Assembly (NCBI RefSeq): GCF_900177725.1
Contig: NZ_FXAT01000010.1
Location: 169,213-233,212 of the forward strand
Reading direction: 5' to 3'
Source of the DNA: Paraburkholderia susongensis
GTDB taxonomy: Bacteria > Pseudomonadota > Gammaproteobacteria > Burkholderiales > Burkholderiaceae
DNA: 64,000 nucleotides
The notes beneath the pieces are model-generated. The model was not told the origin of the DNA. It saw only the letters and a list, made by a program, of their open reading frames with translations, and searched no databases. A program made the position numbers and the translations under genes. Positions within the stretch are counted from its first letter, which is position 1, and each line of letters opens with the position of its first letter. Positions 17,115-25,457 of this stretch are shown here, in pieces.

Positions 17115-17210
17115 CGCGTGCGGCGTGCGCGCGGTCGATTCACGCGGTTTCAACGCCTTGTTTGAAGCCAGCCGCGCAGACACGCCATAACCGCAGCCAT
17201 TGACTGAAAA

Positions 17211-17251
17211 AAGCGGATCGCCCGCCAACCCGGCGGGCGATCCGCTTTTTT
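17211..17251. terminator. Strong rho-independent terminator
   Basis: A 16-bp perfect stem (17211-17226 with 17232-17247) around a 5-base loop, followed by a T run; the A run on its left means it could also work in the minus direction. It ends the AotO-like transcript. The rest of the 470-bp spacer up to the porin start at 17587 has no credible gene; its last part is presumably the porin promoter and leader. Confidence 0.92.
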
Positions 17252-17586
17252 GCTTCCGCGCACCTGAGCGCGAGGCGCTAAGCCCAGCCTCCTCACCGTC
17301 ACGCGAGCAACGAATCGATGAACGCGCATCGTTGCATGCGCCCCCGCCTCGCGAACTCCCCTCGTTACTCACACGCTTCATCCACATTCGCGCGAAAACC
17401 GATGAAGCCGTTGCCTTGCGCAAACCCGGCTCACCGCGCCAGTCGTTGTCGCGCCGATGCGACACAGCGTAAAAAAATCTTTGCTGTCATATGGCTTACT
17501 CAGCGTTCCCTTAAATTGCCGCCCATCGCGCGACTTTGCCGCAGAGCAGCGCGCCGCGATCGCCCAATTTCTAACCGGAGAAGGTT

Positions 17587-18765
17587 TTGAACAAAAAGAT
17601 TTTGACCGCCGCTACGTTTGCCGTCTTCGCCAACGCCGCTCACGCGCAAAGCAGCGTCACGCTGTATGGCTTGATCGATGCGGGTATCAGCTACGTCAAC
17701 AACTCGAAGACGTCCACCGGCCACAGCAGCCTCACCAAGTTCGACGACGGCGTCTCGCAAGGCAGCCGTTGGGGCCTGCGTGGCACCGAAGATCTCGGTA
17801 ACGGCCTGAAAGCGCTGTTCGTATTGGAGAACGGCTTCAGCAGCGCAAACGGCACGGCCGGCCAGGGCGGCGCGATGTTCGGCCGCCAGGCATTCGTCGG
17901 TCTCTCGCAGAACAACGTCGGCTCGCTGACGTTCGGCCGCCAGTACTCGTTCTCGACCGACTACATCGGCTCCAACTACTCGACCGGCGGCAACACCGTC
18001 GCGGGTAACTACGCTTACCACATCAACGACGTCGACCAGCTCACGTCGAGCCGCATCAACAACTCGGTCAAGTTCAGCAGCGCGAACTTCGCGGGCCTGA
18101 CCTTCGGCGCGATGTACGGCTTCTCGAACACGGCGGGCGGCTTTGCCGGCACGCCGGGCACGGGCACGACCGCCGCACCGGTCGCAGGTTCGTCGCGCGC
18201 TTACAGCTTCGGCGCGAACTACGCCAACGGCCCGTTCGGCCTCGGCGTGGCGTACACGGACATCCGCTATCCGGGTCAGGCGTCGCCGTCGTTCTCGACT
18301 TCGCTGGCTAACGTGACCTTCCCGACGATCGGCACCGGTCAGATCCAGGATCTGCGCACGGTCGGCGTTGGCGGCCGTTACACGGTCGGCCCGGCGACGC
18401 TGTGGGCGCTCTACACGAACACGCGCCTCGCACCGGTCTCGGGCGAGTCGACGACGTTCGCCGCCTATGAAGCAGGCGCGAAGTACGCGGTCACGCCGGC
18501 CATCACGGCGGGCGCAGGCTACACGTACATGCACCTGAGCGGCGCGAACACGGGTCACTGGAACCAGGTGAACCTGAGCGGCGACTATGCGCTCTCCAAG
18601 CGCACCGACGTGTACGTGCTCGGCATCTACCAGATCGCGTCGGGCCACAATGGCACGCAAGACCTGCAGGCACAGATCGGTTCGAGCACGAGCTACTTCA
18701 GCACGTCGGGCGTCGGAGCGGACAACCAGCTCGCGTTCCGCATCGGTATGCGTCACAAGTTCTAA
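17587..18765 (+). CDS. Gram-negative porin (OmpC/Burkholderia type)
   Basis: A 392-residue outer-membrane general porin. The start is TTG, with GGAGAAGG just before it; no ATG lies at a suitable place. A short signal peptide ending NAAHA at residue 20 is followed by QSSVTLYGLIDAGISYVNNS, the first strand of Burkholderiales porins. SRWGLRGTEDLGNGLKALF and AFVGLSQNNVGSLTFGRQY are family hallmarks, and the protein ends in FRIGMRHKF with the C-terminal aromatic needed for Bam assembly. Codon choice is strongly biased to C-ending codons, as expected for an abundant protein. A monocistronic unit between two terminators. Confidence 0.95.
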   Translation: MNKKILTAATFAVFANAAHAQSSVTLYGLIDAGISYVNNSKTSTGHSSLTKFDDGVSQGSRWGLRGTEDLGNGLKALFVLENGFSSANGTAGQGGAMFGRQAFVGLSQNNVGSLTFGRQYSFSTDYIGSNYSTGGNTVAGNYAYHINDVDQLTSSRINNSVKFSSANFAGLTFGAMYGFSNTAGGFAGTPGTGTTAAPVAGSSRAYSFGANYANGPFGLGVAYTDIRYPGQASPSFSTSLANVTFPTIGTGQIQDLRTVGVGGRYTVGPATLWALYTNTRLAPVSGESTTFAAYEAGAKYAVTPAITAGAGYTYMHLSGANTGHWNQVNLSGDYALSKRTDVYVLGIYQIASGHNGTQDLQAQIGSSTSYFSTSGVGADNQLAFRIGMRHKF

Positions 18766-18830
18766 GCGGATCGGTGCTCGAGGGGAATACGCGCGATCGC
18801 GCGTGTTTCCTGCCGGGATGCTTTGATGGC

Positions 18831-18860
18831 AAACGCCCCTGCGTGGGGCGTTTTTCTTTT
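18831..18860 (+). terminator. Rho-independent terminator after the porin
   Basis: AAACGCCCC (18831-18839) pairs with GGGGCGTTT (18845-18853) around TGCGT and runs into TTCTTTT. It lies 66 bp after the porin stop and just before the end of the convergent LysR gene. Confidence 0.88.
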
Positions 18861-18883
18861 GCCGTGCGATATGGGCTCCGCGT

Positions 18884-19798
18884 TCAATCGAGCAATGCGG
18901 GATTATCGATCGCACCGATCAGCAGTTCGACGAACGCCTGCATCACACGCGGCAGCGTGCGGCCCGCCATCGTCTGCACCTGCAACGTGCGTTGATGAAG
19001 CTCGGGATTACTGATCGGTATCGCGGCGAGTCCATCCGCTTCGAGCCGCCCGCGCACGGTCAGCAAGCCGGTGATCGTGACCGCATCGGTCCGCTGCACG
19101 AAGCTGTGCAGCGCCGCATGATAGTTGCTGACGAACACCGGATCGAACACGAGACCTTCGAGACTGCACGCGATGTCGAATAGCTGACGGATCGTCACGC
19201 CCTGCCCGTTGATCGCGAGCGGCCACGGCAGCAGGTCCGCGAGCGCGACGCAATCGCGCGTGCCGAGCGGATGACCGCGCCGCACCAGCGCGAAAATCGG
19301 CGCGCGCTGCGAATGCACCACGTTGATGTCCTGCTCGGGCGCCATGCTGAAGCACACGGCGATATCGGCGGTGCCGTCGCGCACGCGCTGTGTCGCGACC
19401 GACGGCGCGGACACGTCGAGCTGAAAGTGCGTGGCCGGATGCGTCTTCAGAAAACGCGCGAAAACCTGCGGCAGAAAATGCGGCGCGACGCCTTCCGAAC
19501 TTGCGACGCGAATCGTCGCGCGGCCGCCGTTGCTCAAGCCGCGAATCTCCTCGGTTACGCGCTCCGCGTCCAGCAGGCTGCGCCGCGCGTAGTCGGCGAG
19601 CAACCGCCCCGCGTCGCTCAGGACCATGCCGCGCGGACGCCGCTCGAAGAGCGCGGTGCCGACCTCCTCTTCCAGTTTTGCGATCTGCCTGCTCAGTGCG
19701 GACACCGCGACATACAGATTCCCCGACGCCTTGCTGAGCGAACCGCTGCGCGCCACTTCGAGAAAATAGCGCAGTGCGGTGTTATCCATCTGGGCCAT
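18884..19798 (-). CDS. LysR family transcriptional regulator
   Basis: A 304-residue LysR-type regulator beginning MAQMDNTALRYFLEVARSGS, with helix-turn-helix LSKASGNLYVAVSALSRQIAKLE and the effector domain from about residue 90 (RATIRVASSEGVAPHFLPQV). The open frame extends 41 codons further upstream but the family N-terminus and spacing favour a start at 19798 (19804 and 19789 are alternatives). Divergent from the MFS transporter at 19957 with an AT-rich spacer holding CGATAT at 19826 and ATATCG at 19858, a possible inverted operator. It most likely controls the transporter and the downstream hydrolase. Confidence 0.9.
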   Translation of the reverse strand: MAQMDNTALRYFLEVARSGSLSKASGNLYVAVSALSRQIAKLEEEVGTALFERRPRGMVLSDAGRLLADYARRSLLDAERVTEEIRGLSNGGRATIRVASSEGVAPHFLPQVFARFLKTHPATHFQLDVSAPSVATQRVRDGTADIAVCFSMAPEQDINVVHSQRAPIFALVRRGHPLGTRDCVALADLLPWPLAINGQGVTIRQLFDIACSLEGLVFDPVFVSNYHAALHSFVQRTDAVTITGLLTVRGRLEADGLAAIPISNPELHQRTLQVQTMAGRTLPRVMQAFVELLIGAIDNPALLD

Positions 19799-19956
19799 GA
19801 CCATTCCGCTTTGCCGTTTCGGCAACGATATCTGCCAAATATTGTAATTGTCCATAAATATCGTCCACGCCAGGATCACGGCAAGGCGTCGACTCCAGTG
19901 CCCGCGCCGCCGATGCGACACAGCCTGCGCCCCCCACGCCGCCAGAGGACTTCGTC

Positions 19957-21249
19957 ATGAGCTTTGACTCCGCCACCACGGCCGACGCGATCGACCCGCC
20001 CGCATCGCGCGCGCATCTGTCGCGCCTGATCCTCGCGACTTCGATCGGCAATGCGCTCGAGTTCTACGACCTCGTCGTGTACGGCTACTTCGCGTCCGTG
20101 CTGTCGCGCACCTTCTTTCCGGCACACGACCGCACCGTGTCGCTGCTGCTCACGCTCGGCACCTTCGCGCTCTCGTATCTCGCGCGGCCGGTCGGCGCGC
20201 TCGCGCTCGGCTCGTTCAGCGACCGCAAGGGCCGCAAGGCCTCGCTCACGCTCTCCATCGCGATGATGACGCTCGGCACCACCATGATCGCGCTGATGCC
20301 GTCCTATGCCGCGATCGGCGTGCTCGCACCGATCGGCGTGTTCGCTTCGCGGCTCCTGCAAGGCTTTTCGGCCGGCGGCGAATTCGGCAGCTCGACCGCG
20401 TTTCTGATCGAGCATGCGCCGCAGCGCAAAGGCTTCATGGCAAGCTGGCAGTTCTCGAGCCAGGGCGCGAGCACGCTGCTCGCCTCGTTGTTCGGCGCGG
20501 TGCTCACCAGCATGCTCACGCAATCGCAACTCGAAGAGTGGGGCTGGCGCATTCCGTTCCTGTTCGGCATGCTGATCGGCCCGGTCGGACTCTACATTCG
20601 CCGCCGTATCGACGAAACGCCGGAATTCGAGCGCGCGGAGAAATCTCCGGCGCCGGTGCGCGAATTGCTCGCCACGCAGAAGGAGTCCGTGCTCGTCTCG
20701 ATCGGCGCGCTCGTGCTCACCACGACGGCCAATTACATGCTGCTCTACATGCCGACGTACGCGGCGCGGCAACTCGGGCTCTCGCCGTCGTCCGGCTTCA
20801 TCGCGACGCTGCTCGCGGGTCTCATCATGATGGTCGTCACGCCGGTCGTCGGTCATCTGTCCGACAAGATAGGCCGCGTGCGCATCATGCTCTGCGCCGG
20901 TGTGCTGTTCTTCGCGACGGTCTATCCGGCGTTCATGCTGATGAACGCGCATCCTTCGCTCGCGTCGCTTCTGATCGCGGTCGTGTGGGTCGCGCTGCTG
21001 AAGGCCACCTACTTCGCGCCGATTCCTGCGCTGATGTCCGAGCTGTTCCCGACCCGCACGCGCACGACCGGCATGGCGCTCGGCTACAACATCGGCACCA
21101 CCGTGTTCGGCGGCTTCACGCCGCTCGCCGTCGCCGCGCTGATCGCGGCGACCGGCAATAATCTCGCGCCCGGCCTTTATCTGATGTTCGCGGCCGTCCT
21201 CAGCCTTTTCGCCGTGACGTGGGCTCGCGTGCGCCTGCACGCACGCTAG
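19957..21249 (+). CDS. MFS transporter, metabolite:H+ symporter type
   Basis: A 430-residue inner-membrane carrier with 12 predicted helices. TSIGNALEFYDLVVYGYFAS forms the first helix, SFSDRKGRKASLTLSI is the helix 2-3 signature, and RLLQGFSAGGEFGSSTAFLIE is helix 4, all as in MHS carriers for organic acids, proline betaine or shikimate. LFPTRTRTTGMALGYNIGTT is the C-terminal half signature. The downstream hydrolase starts 36 bp later on the same strand, so the pair is probably one transcript under the divergent LysR. Related in plan to the carrier cut by the left edge. Confidence 0.92.
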   Translation: MSFDSATTADAIDPPASRAHLSRLILATSIGNALEFYDLVVYGYFASVLSRTFFPAHDRTVSLLLTLGTFALSYLARPVGALALGSFSDRKGRKASLTLSIAMMTLGTTMIALMPSYAAIGVLAPIGVFASRLLQGFSAGGEFGSSTAFLIEHAPQRKGFMASWQFSSQGASTLLASLFGAVLTSMLTQSQLEEWGWRIPFLFGMLIGPVGLYIRRRIDETPEFERAEKSPAPVRELLATQKESVLVSIGALVLTTTANYMLLYMPTYAARQLGLSPSSGFIATLLAGLIMMVVTPVVGHLSDKIGRVRIMLCAGVLFFATVYPAFMLMNAHPSLASLLIAVVWVALLKATYFAPIPALMSELFPTRTRTTGMALGYNIGTTVFGGFTPLAVAALIAATGNNLAPGLYLMFAAVLSLFAVTWARVRLHAR

Positions 21250-21285
21250 ACCCGCGCGGCGCGTCGAACCGACAGGACCTTATCC

Positions 21286-22341
21286 ATGCAAGACCGTTTG
21301 CAACAAGCCGTGCAATTCGCGGTGGAACATGAATCGCTTTGGGACCGCCACGTGGGTGGCGCGTGGGGCGTGCACGTGAACGACCCGCCGCCGTGGAACC
21401 GGCTGCTCGGTCCCGTGCACGATCGCGGCCCGGTGTCCGGTGCGATTGCGCTCGATGGCCGCGTGCTGACCACATGGGGCGAACCCGATCGCGCCGACCT
21501 GACCTTCAGCGTCGCGAAGATGTATCTCGCGTTGCTCGCCGGCGTCGCGCACGATCGCGGCCTGCTGCCCGACGTCGACGAACCGGTGCGCGTGCGCGTG
21601 CCCGGCATCGGTTTCGACGACGAACACAATGCGCCGATCACGTGGGCACATCTGCTGCAACAGACGAGCGAATGGCGCGGCACGTATTTCGGTTTGTCGG
21701 ATCAGGCCGACCACTATCGCGCGGTCAACTTCGCCGCGCCGCCCGATGGCAGGAAGGGCGACCCGCGGCCGCTGCAACGTCCCGGCACATACTGGGAATA
21801 CAACGACGTACGCATCAACCAGTTCTCGCTCGCGCTGCTCCATCTGTTCCGGCAACCGCTGCCCGAGGTGTTTCGCGAAGCGATCATGCGCCCTGCCGGC
21901 GCCGGCGAAAACTGGCAATGGGTCGGCTACGACAACGCGTGGGTCGAGATCGACGGGCGGCGCATGCAGTCGGTGCCGGGTGGCACGCATTGGGGCGGCG
22001 GCATGTCGGTGAGCGCGAACGATCAACTGAAGGTCGCGCAGATGCTGCTCAACGACGGCGTGGTGAATGGGCGGCGCGTGCTGTCGTCGGAGTGGATCGC
22101 GCGCATGCGCACGCCGTGCGGCATCGCGCCGTTCTATGGCTATCTCGTCTGGCTCAACACGGACCGCAAGGTGTTTCCGAGCGTGCCCGAGTCGAGCTAT
22201 TTCGGTGTCGGCGCGGGCAGCTCGTTTACGTGGATCGAGCCCGAGCGGCGCATGACGGTGGTGGTGCGCTGGCTCAATCCCGCCGCCGCCAACGAGTTCT
22301 TCGGGCTCGTGCTCGATGCGGTGGACAGCACGATCCGGTAG
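21286..22341 (+). CDS. Serine hydrolase of the beta-lactamase (class C) fold
   Basis: A 351-residue penicillin-binding-protein/esterase-like enzyme. The nucleophile motif S-x-x-K is SVAK at 75-78, followed by a hydrophobic helix (MYLALLAGVAHDRGLL). The second motif is probably the Tyr in TYWEYNDVRINQFS near 172. The stretch YFGVGAGSSFTWIEPERRM near the C-terminus occupies the place of the KTG-like strand. No signal peptide is evident, so it is cytoplasmic and more likely an amidase, lactonase or esterase than an antibiotic-resistance enzyme. Paired with the MFS carrier upstream, it probably hydrolyses what that carrier imports. Substrate unknown. Confidence 0.85.
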   Translation: MQDRLQQAVQFAVEHESLWDRHVGGAWGVHVNDPPPWNRLLGPVHDRGPVSGAIALDGRVLTTWGEPDRADLTFSVAKMYLALLAGVAHDRGLLPDVDEPVRVRVPGIGFDDEHNAPITWAHLLQQTSEWRGTYFGLSDQADHYRAVNFAAPPDGRKGDPRPLQRPGTYWEYNDVRINQFSLALLHLFRQPLPEVFREAIMRPAGAGENWQWVGYDNAWVEIDGRRMQSVPGGTHWGGGMSVSANDQLKVAQMLLNDGVVNGRRVLSSEWIARMRTPCGIAPFYGYLVWLNTDRKVFPSVPESSYFGVGAGSSFTWIEPERRMTVVVRWLNPAAANEFFGLVLDAVDSTIR

Positions 22342-22483
22342 CGCTCGAGCCCGCCACCCGGTCAGGGCTCGACGATAAACGCCGGCATCGCCACCGGCAA
22401 CGTACGCGCCTGCTCGCGCAAATCACCCGAGGCCGACGACGCGTTGCATCGTGTCGCCCGCGCGGTCGGATCGTTACAGCGCG

Positions 22484-24217
22484 TCAGTGCGAGTGCCGCG
22501 GCACCGCCGCGCCGCGGCAACCGACGAGGAAGTCGAGGTCGCAGCCTTGATCGGCCTGCAACACGTGATCGATATAGAGGCGCCGGTAGCCGCCGCCCTC
22601 CGGCGGCTGCGGCGGCACGTGCCGCGCGAGACGGCGCGCGAGCTCCGCGTCGCTGATGTCGAGGTGCAGCGTGCCCGCATCGCAATCGAGTTCGATCCAG
22701 TCGCCGTCCTGCACGGCGGCGAGCGGGCCACCCGCCGCCGCTTCCGGCGTCACGTGCAACACCACCGTGCCGTACGCGGTGCCGCTCATCCGCGCATCGG
22801 AAATGCGCACCATGTCCTTCACGCCCTGCCTCAGCAGTTTCGGCGGCAAGCCCATGTTGCCCACTTCGGCCATGCCCGGATAACCCTTGGGGCCGCAGTT
22901 CTTCATGACGAGCACCGAGTTCGCATCGACGTCGAGCGTTTCGTCGACGATGCGCACCTTGTAGTGTTCGAGGTTCTCGAACACGACCGCGCGCCCGCGA
23001 TGCTTGAGCAATCCGGGCGTCGCCGCCGACGGCTTGAGTACCGCTCCGCGCGGCGCGAGATTGCCGCGCAGTACGCGAATGCCGCCATCGGCAACGAGCG
23101 GTTTGTCGAGCGGACGGATCACTTCGTCGTTAGTGTTGGGGGCATCCTTCACGTTGTCCCACAGCGATTTGCCGTTGACCGTCAACGCGCCAGGGTGGGG
23201 CAGCAGATCCGCTTCGCCGAGCCGGCGCAGCACCGCGGGCAAGCCGCCCGCGTAATAGAACTCCTCCATCAGGAAGCGGCCCGACGGCATCAGGTCGACG
23301 ATGGTCGGCGTATCACGGCCGATGCGCACCCAGTCGTCGAGTTCGAGTTCGACGCCGATGCGCCCCGCGATCGCCTTCAGATGAATCACCGCATTGGTCG
23401 AACCGCCGATCGCGGCGTTGACGCGAATCGCGTTCATGAACGCTTCGCGCGTCAGGATCTTCGACAGCTTGAGGTCTTCCCGCGCCATCTCGACGATACG
23501 GATTCCTGACATATGCGCGAGCACGTAACGGCGCGAGTCGACGGCCGGAATCGCCGCGTTGTGCGGCAGCGACGTGCCGAGCGCTTCGGCCATGCAGGCC
23601 ATCGTCGACGCGGTGCCCATCGTGTTGCAGGTGCCCGCCGAGCGCGACATGCCCGCTTCGGCCGAGAGGAACTGGTGCAGATCGATCTCGCCCGCCTTCA
23701 ACGATTCGTGCAACTGCCATACTGCCGTGCCCGAGCCGATGTTCCTGCCGTCGAGCTTGCCGTTGAGCATGGGTCCGCCGGTGACGACGATCGCCGGCAC
23801 GTCGCAGCTTGCCGCGCCCATCAGCAATGCGGGAGTCGTCTTGTCGCAGCCGGTGAGCAGCACGACCGCGTCGATCGGGTTGCCGCGGATCGCCTCCTCG
23901 ACGTCCATCGCCGCGAGATTGCGCGTGAGCATCGCGGTCGGACGCAGATTCGATTCGCCGTTCGAAAACACCGGAAACTCGACCGGGAAGCCGCCCGCTT
24001 CGTAGACGCCGCGTTTGACGTGCTCGGCGAGCTTGCGAAAGTGCGCATTGCACGGCGTCAATTCCGACCACGTGTTGCAGATGCCGATCACCGGGCGGCC
24101 ATCGAATTCGTGGTCGGGAATGCCCTGATTCTTCATCCAGCTTCGATACATGAAGCCGTTCTTGTCAGCCGTGCCGAACCATTCAGCTGAGCGCAATTTC
24201 CGTTTTTTTTCCGACAT
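22484..24217 (-). CDS. IlvD/Edd family dehydratase (L-arabinonate dehydratase-like)
   Basis: A 577-residue Fe-S dehydratase that converts aldonic acids to 2-keto-3-deoxy acids. Cluster ligands lie in VIGICNTWSELTPCN (first Cys), LTGCDKTTPALLMGA (second, with the lysine) and SAGTCNTMGTASTMACM (third). SRSAGTCNTMGTAS and FMYRSWMKNQGIPDHEFDGR at the N-terminus are characteristic of the sugar-acid branch rather than IlvD, which would begin differently. Start at 24217 is chosen over one 11 codons earlier because AAGGA precedes it. It stands alone; a pair of TTGATATC repeats 130-170 bp upstream may be its operator. L-arabonate, D-fuconate or related acids are possible substrates. Confidence 0.9.
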   Translation of the reverse strand: MSEKKRKLRSAEWFGTADKNGFMYRSWMKNQGIPDHEFDGRPVIGICNTWSELTPCNAHFRKLAEHVKRGVYEAGGFPVEFPVFSNGESNLRPTAMLTRNLAAMDVEEAIRGNPIDAVVLLTGCDKTTPALLMGAASCDVPAIVVTGGPMLNGKLDGRNIGSGTAVWQLHESLKAGEIDLHQFLSAEAGMSRSAGTCNTMGTASTMACMAEALGTSLPHNAAIPAVDSRRYVLAHMSGIRIVEMAREDLKLSKILTREAFMNAIRVNAAIGGSTNAVIHLKAIAGRIGVELELDDWVRIGRDTPTIVDLMPSGRFLMEEFYYAGGLPAVLRRLGEADLLPHPGALTVNGKSLWDNVKDAPNTNDEVIRPLDKPLVADGGIRVLRGNLAPRGAVLKPSAATPGLLKHRGRAVVFENLEHYKVRIVDETLDVDANSVLVMKNCGPKGYPGMAEVGNMGLPPKLLRQGVKDMVRISDARMSGTAYGTVVLHVTPEAAAGGPLAAVQDGDWIELDCDAGTLHLDISDAELARRLARHVPPQPPEGGGYRRLYIDHVLQADQGCDLDFLVGCRGAAVPRHSH

Positions 24218-24344
24218 GCTATGTCCTTGATGCATGTGCCGGGACACCACACCGGCCAGTTTGACCGAACCGGCGCGGCGCGACCGGCACTACGACGGAA
24301 GGCTGTCGCTCAGGCTCTGAGGATGGTGAAGTGTACGGAGCGAC

Positions 24345-24384
24345 TTGATATCTTTCCAATTATATTTTAGGCGATATTGATATC
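24345..24384. promoter_or_regulatory. Paired TTGATATC elements 32 bp apart
   Basis: TTGATATC occurs at 24345-24352 and again at 24377-24384, each containing the palindrome GATATC, separated by an AT-rich stretch with the look of a promoter. The spacing is three helical turns. The pair sits upstream of the dehydratase start and is a candidate operator; the regulator is unknown. Confidence 0.45.
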
Positions 24385-24529
24385 AGTTTTGGTATTCAGT
24401 GGGTGGCGAGCGTGACGGCGGGCCCGTGCGCTTCGTTGATCGCCCGAGGCACGGGCGGGCTGCGGGCCGTCGGTATGTTGGCGTGGCGTGCGCGGCTCCA
24501 ACCTGGCGATGTCGGCCCGGATTGCATCG

Positions 24530-24739
24530 CTATCGTCCTTTTGAAGGTGCGCATGAGCCGGATGCCGGCGACTCGTCGCACGGCGCTTCGCTTGCAAAGA
24601 CCTCGATTTGCTCTGGTTCGATCGCAGCCTGAAGGCCGAAGCCCGGGTTCGCATAACGCTCGAACAAGGCAAGTAGCTCCGGACGCAAACCATCACCGCG
24701 TTGCGCCGCGAGAGCATGAAGCGACAAAAAAGGCAGCAT
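24530..24739 (-). CDS. Small hypothetical protein, 69 aa
   Basis: A short open frame beginning MLPFLSLHALAAQRGDGLRP and continuing ELLALFERYANPGFGLQAA, then an acidic and finally a Ser/Cys-rich tail. GGAG lies ten bases before the ATG. It follows the SnoaL-like gene on the same strand after 100 bp and could share its transcript. Codon use is less GC-biased at third positions than in core genes, and I recognise no family. It may be a genuine small gene of the accessory region or a remnant. The rest of the spacer from 24218 to 24840 holds only the paired repeat elements. Confidence 0.35.
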   Translation of the reverse strand: MLPFLSLHALAAQRGDGLRPELLALFERYANPGFGLQAAIEPEQIEVFASEAPCDESPASGSCAPSKGR

Positions 24740-24840
24740 GATTCGACTCCACTCGATGAAGGCCAGCGCGCGCGCAATGACAGTCGAATGGGTGGCGGCA
24801 CGGCCACCCGTTCGCATCGGCGACGCGCGGGCAGCCGGAC

Positions 24841-25290
24841 TCACACCGTCCTGATGAGCCCCAGTTGAGAGAGCGCGGTGACGCCATCGTCGAGGCCGAT
24901 TTCTTCGACGATCCTGCCGTTCTTCAAACGCAGGACCGTGGTGCCGCCGAAATGCATCTTGCGGCCGCTCGCCTCGGGCAGCGATCCGGCGAGAAAGTCG
25001 CTGAAGGCCGGCCCCGAATGCGTTCCGCCGCCTTCCCATTGACCGACGACGTAGTCGCCTTGCGCGATGAGATCGGCAACGCCCCAGAAGTTGAGGTCCG
25101 GAAAGGCCGCGCGGAAATCGCTCATAAACGCCTTGATGTCCGCATGGCCGCGCCGCGGTTCGTGCAGCGAGTACTTGAGCAGCATGTCCGACGCGGCGAT
25201 CTCGTCGACGATGCCGAGATCGCACTTCTCGCCCCAGAAGCTCGTGAACCAGCGACCTACGATCGCCTTGTTGTCATCCTCAATCGACAT
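24841..25290 (-). CDS. SnoaL-like/NTF2-fold ester cyclase family protein
   Basis: A 149-residue protein of the SnoaL-like polyketide cyclase group in the NTF2 fold. It begins MSIEDDNKAIVGRWFTSFWG, then has FMSDFRAAFPDLNFWGVADL and VVGQWEGGGTHSGPAF, ending with GGTTVLRLKNGRIVEEIGL. These are conserved family positions. The ATG at 25290 has AAGGAG at the right distance; the frame is open 91 codons further but into the LuxR gene region and without family support. Often such proteins act on small cyclic or aromatic substrates, but many have unknown roles. It follows the large LuxR gene by 167 bp on the same strand. Confidence 0.85.
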   Translation of the reverse strand: MSIEDDNKAIVGRWFTSFWGEKCDLGIVDEIAASDMLLKYSLHEPRRGHADIKAFMSDFRAAFPDLNFWGVADLIAQGDYVVGQWEGGGTHSGPAFSDFLAGSLPEASGRKMHFGGTTVLRLKNGRIVEEIGLDDGVTALSQLGLIRTV

Positions 25291-25457
25291 GTTCGACTCC
25301 TTGCTAAGTTCGGTTAGCAGCGCAGTGGAATTGCCGCGCCTGGAGTGAACGATATGAGTCTGCAGATGTGCCCGCCATCCGCTTCTTGCGATGAAATTCG
25401 TGGCGGCGTGTTCGGCCGTGCCGTGCCGTCGCGTGATCGCGAGCGACGGCCGCCAAC

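Noticed and set aside
19826..19863. CGATAT...ATATCG inverted repeat as a proven LysR box
   Set aside because: The arms are only 6 bp and far apart; mentioned with the LysR gene but not strong enough for a separate site.
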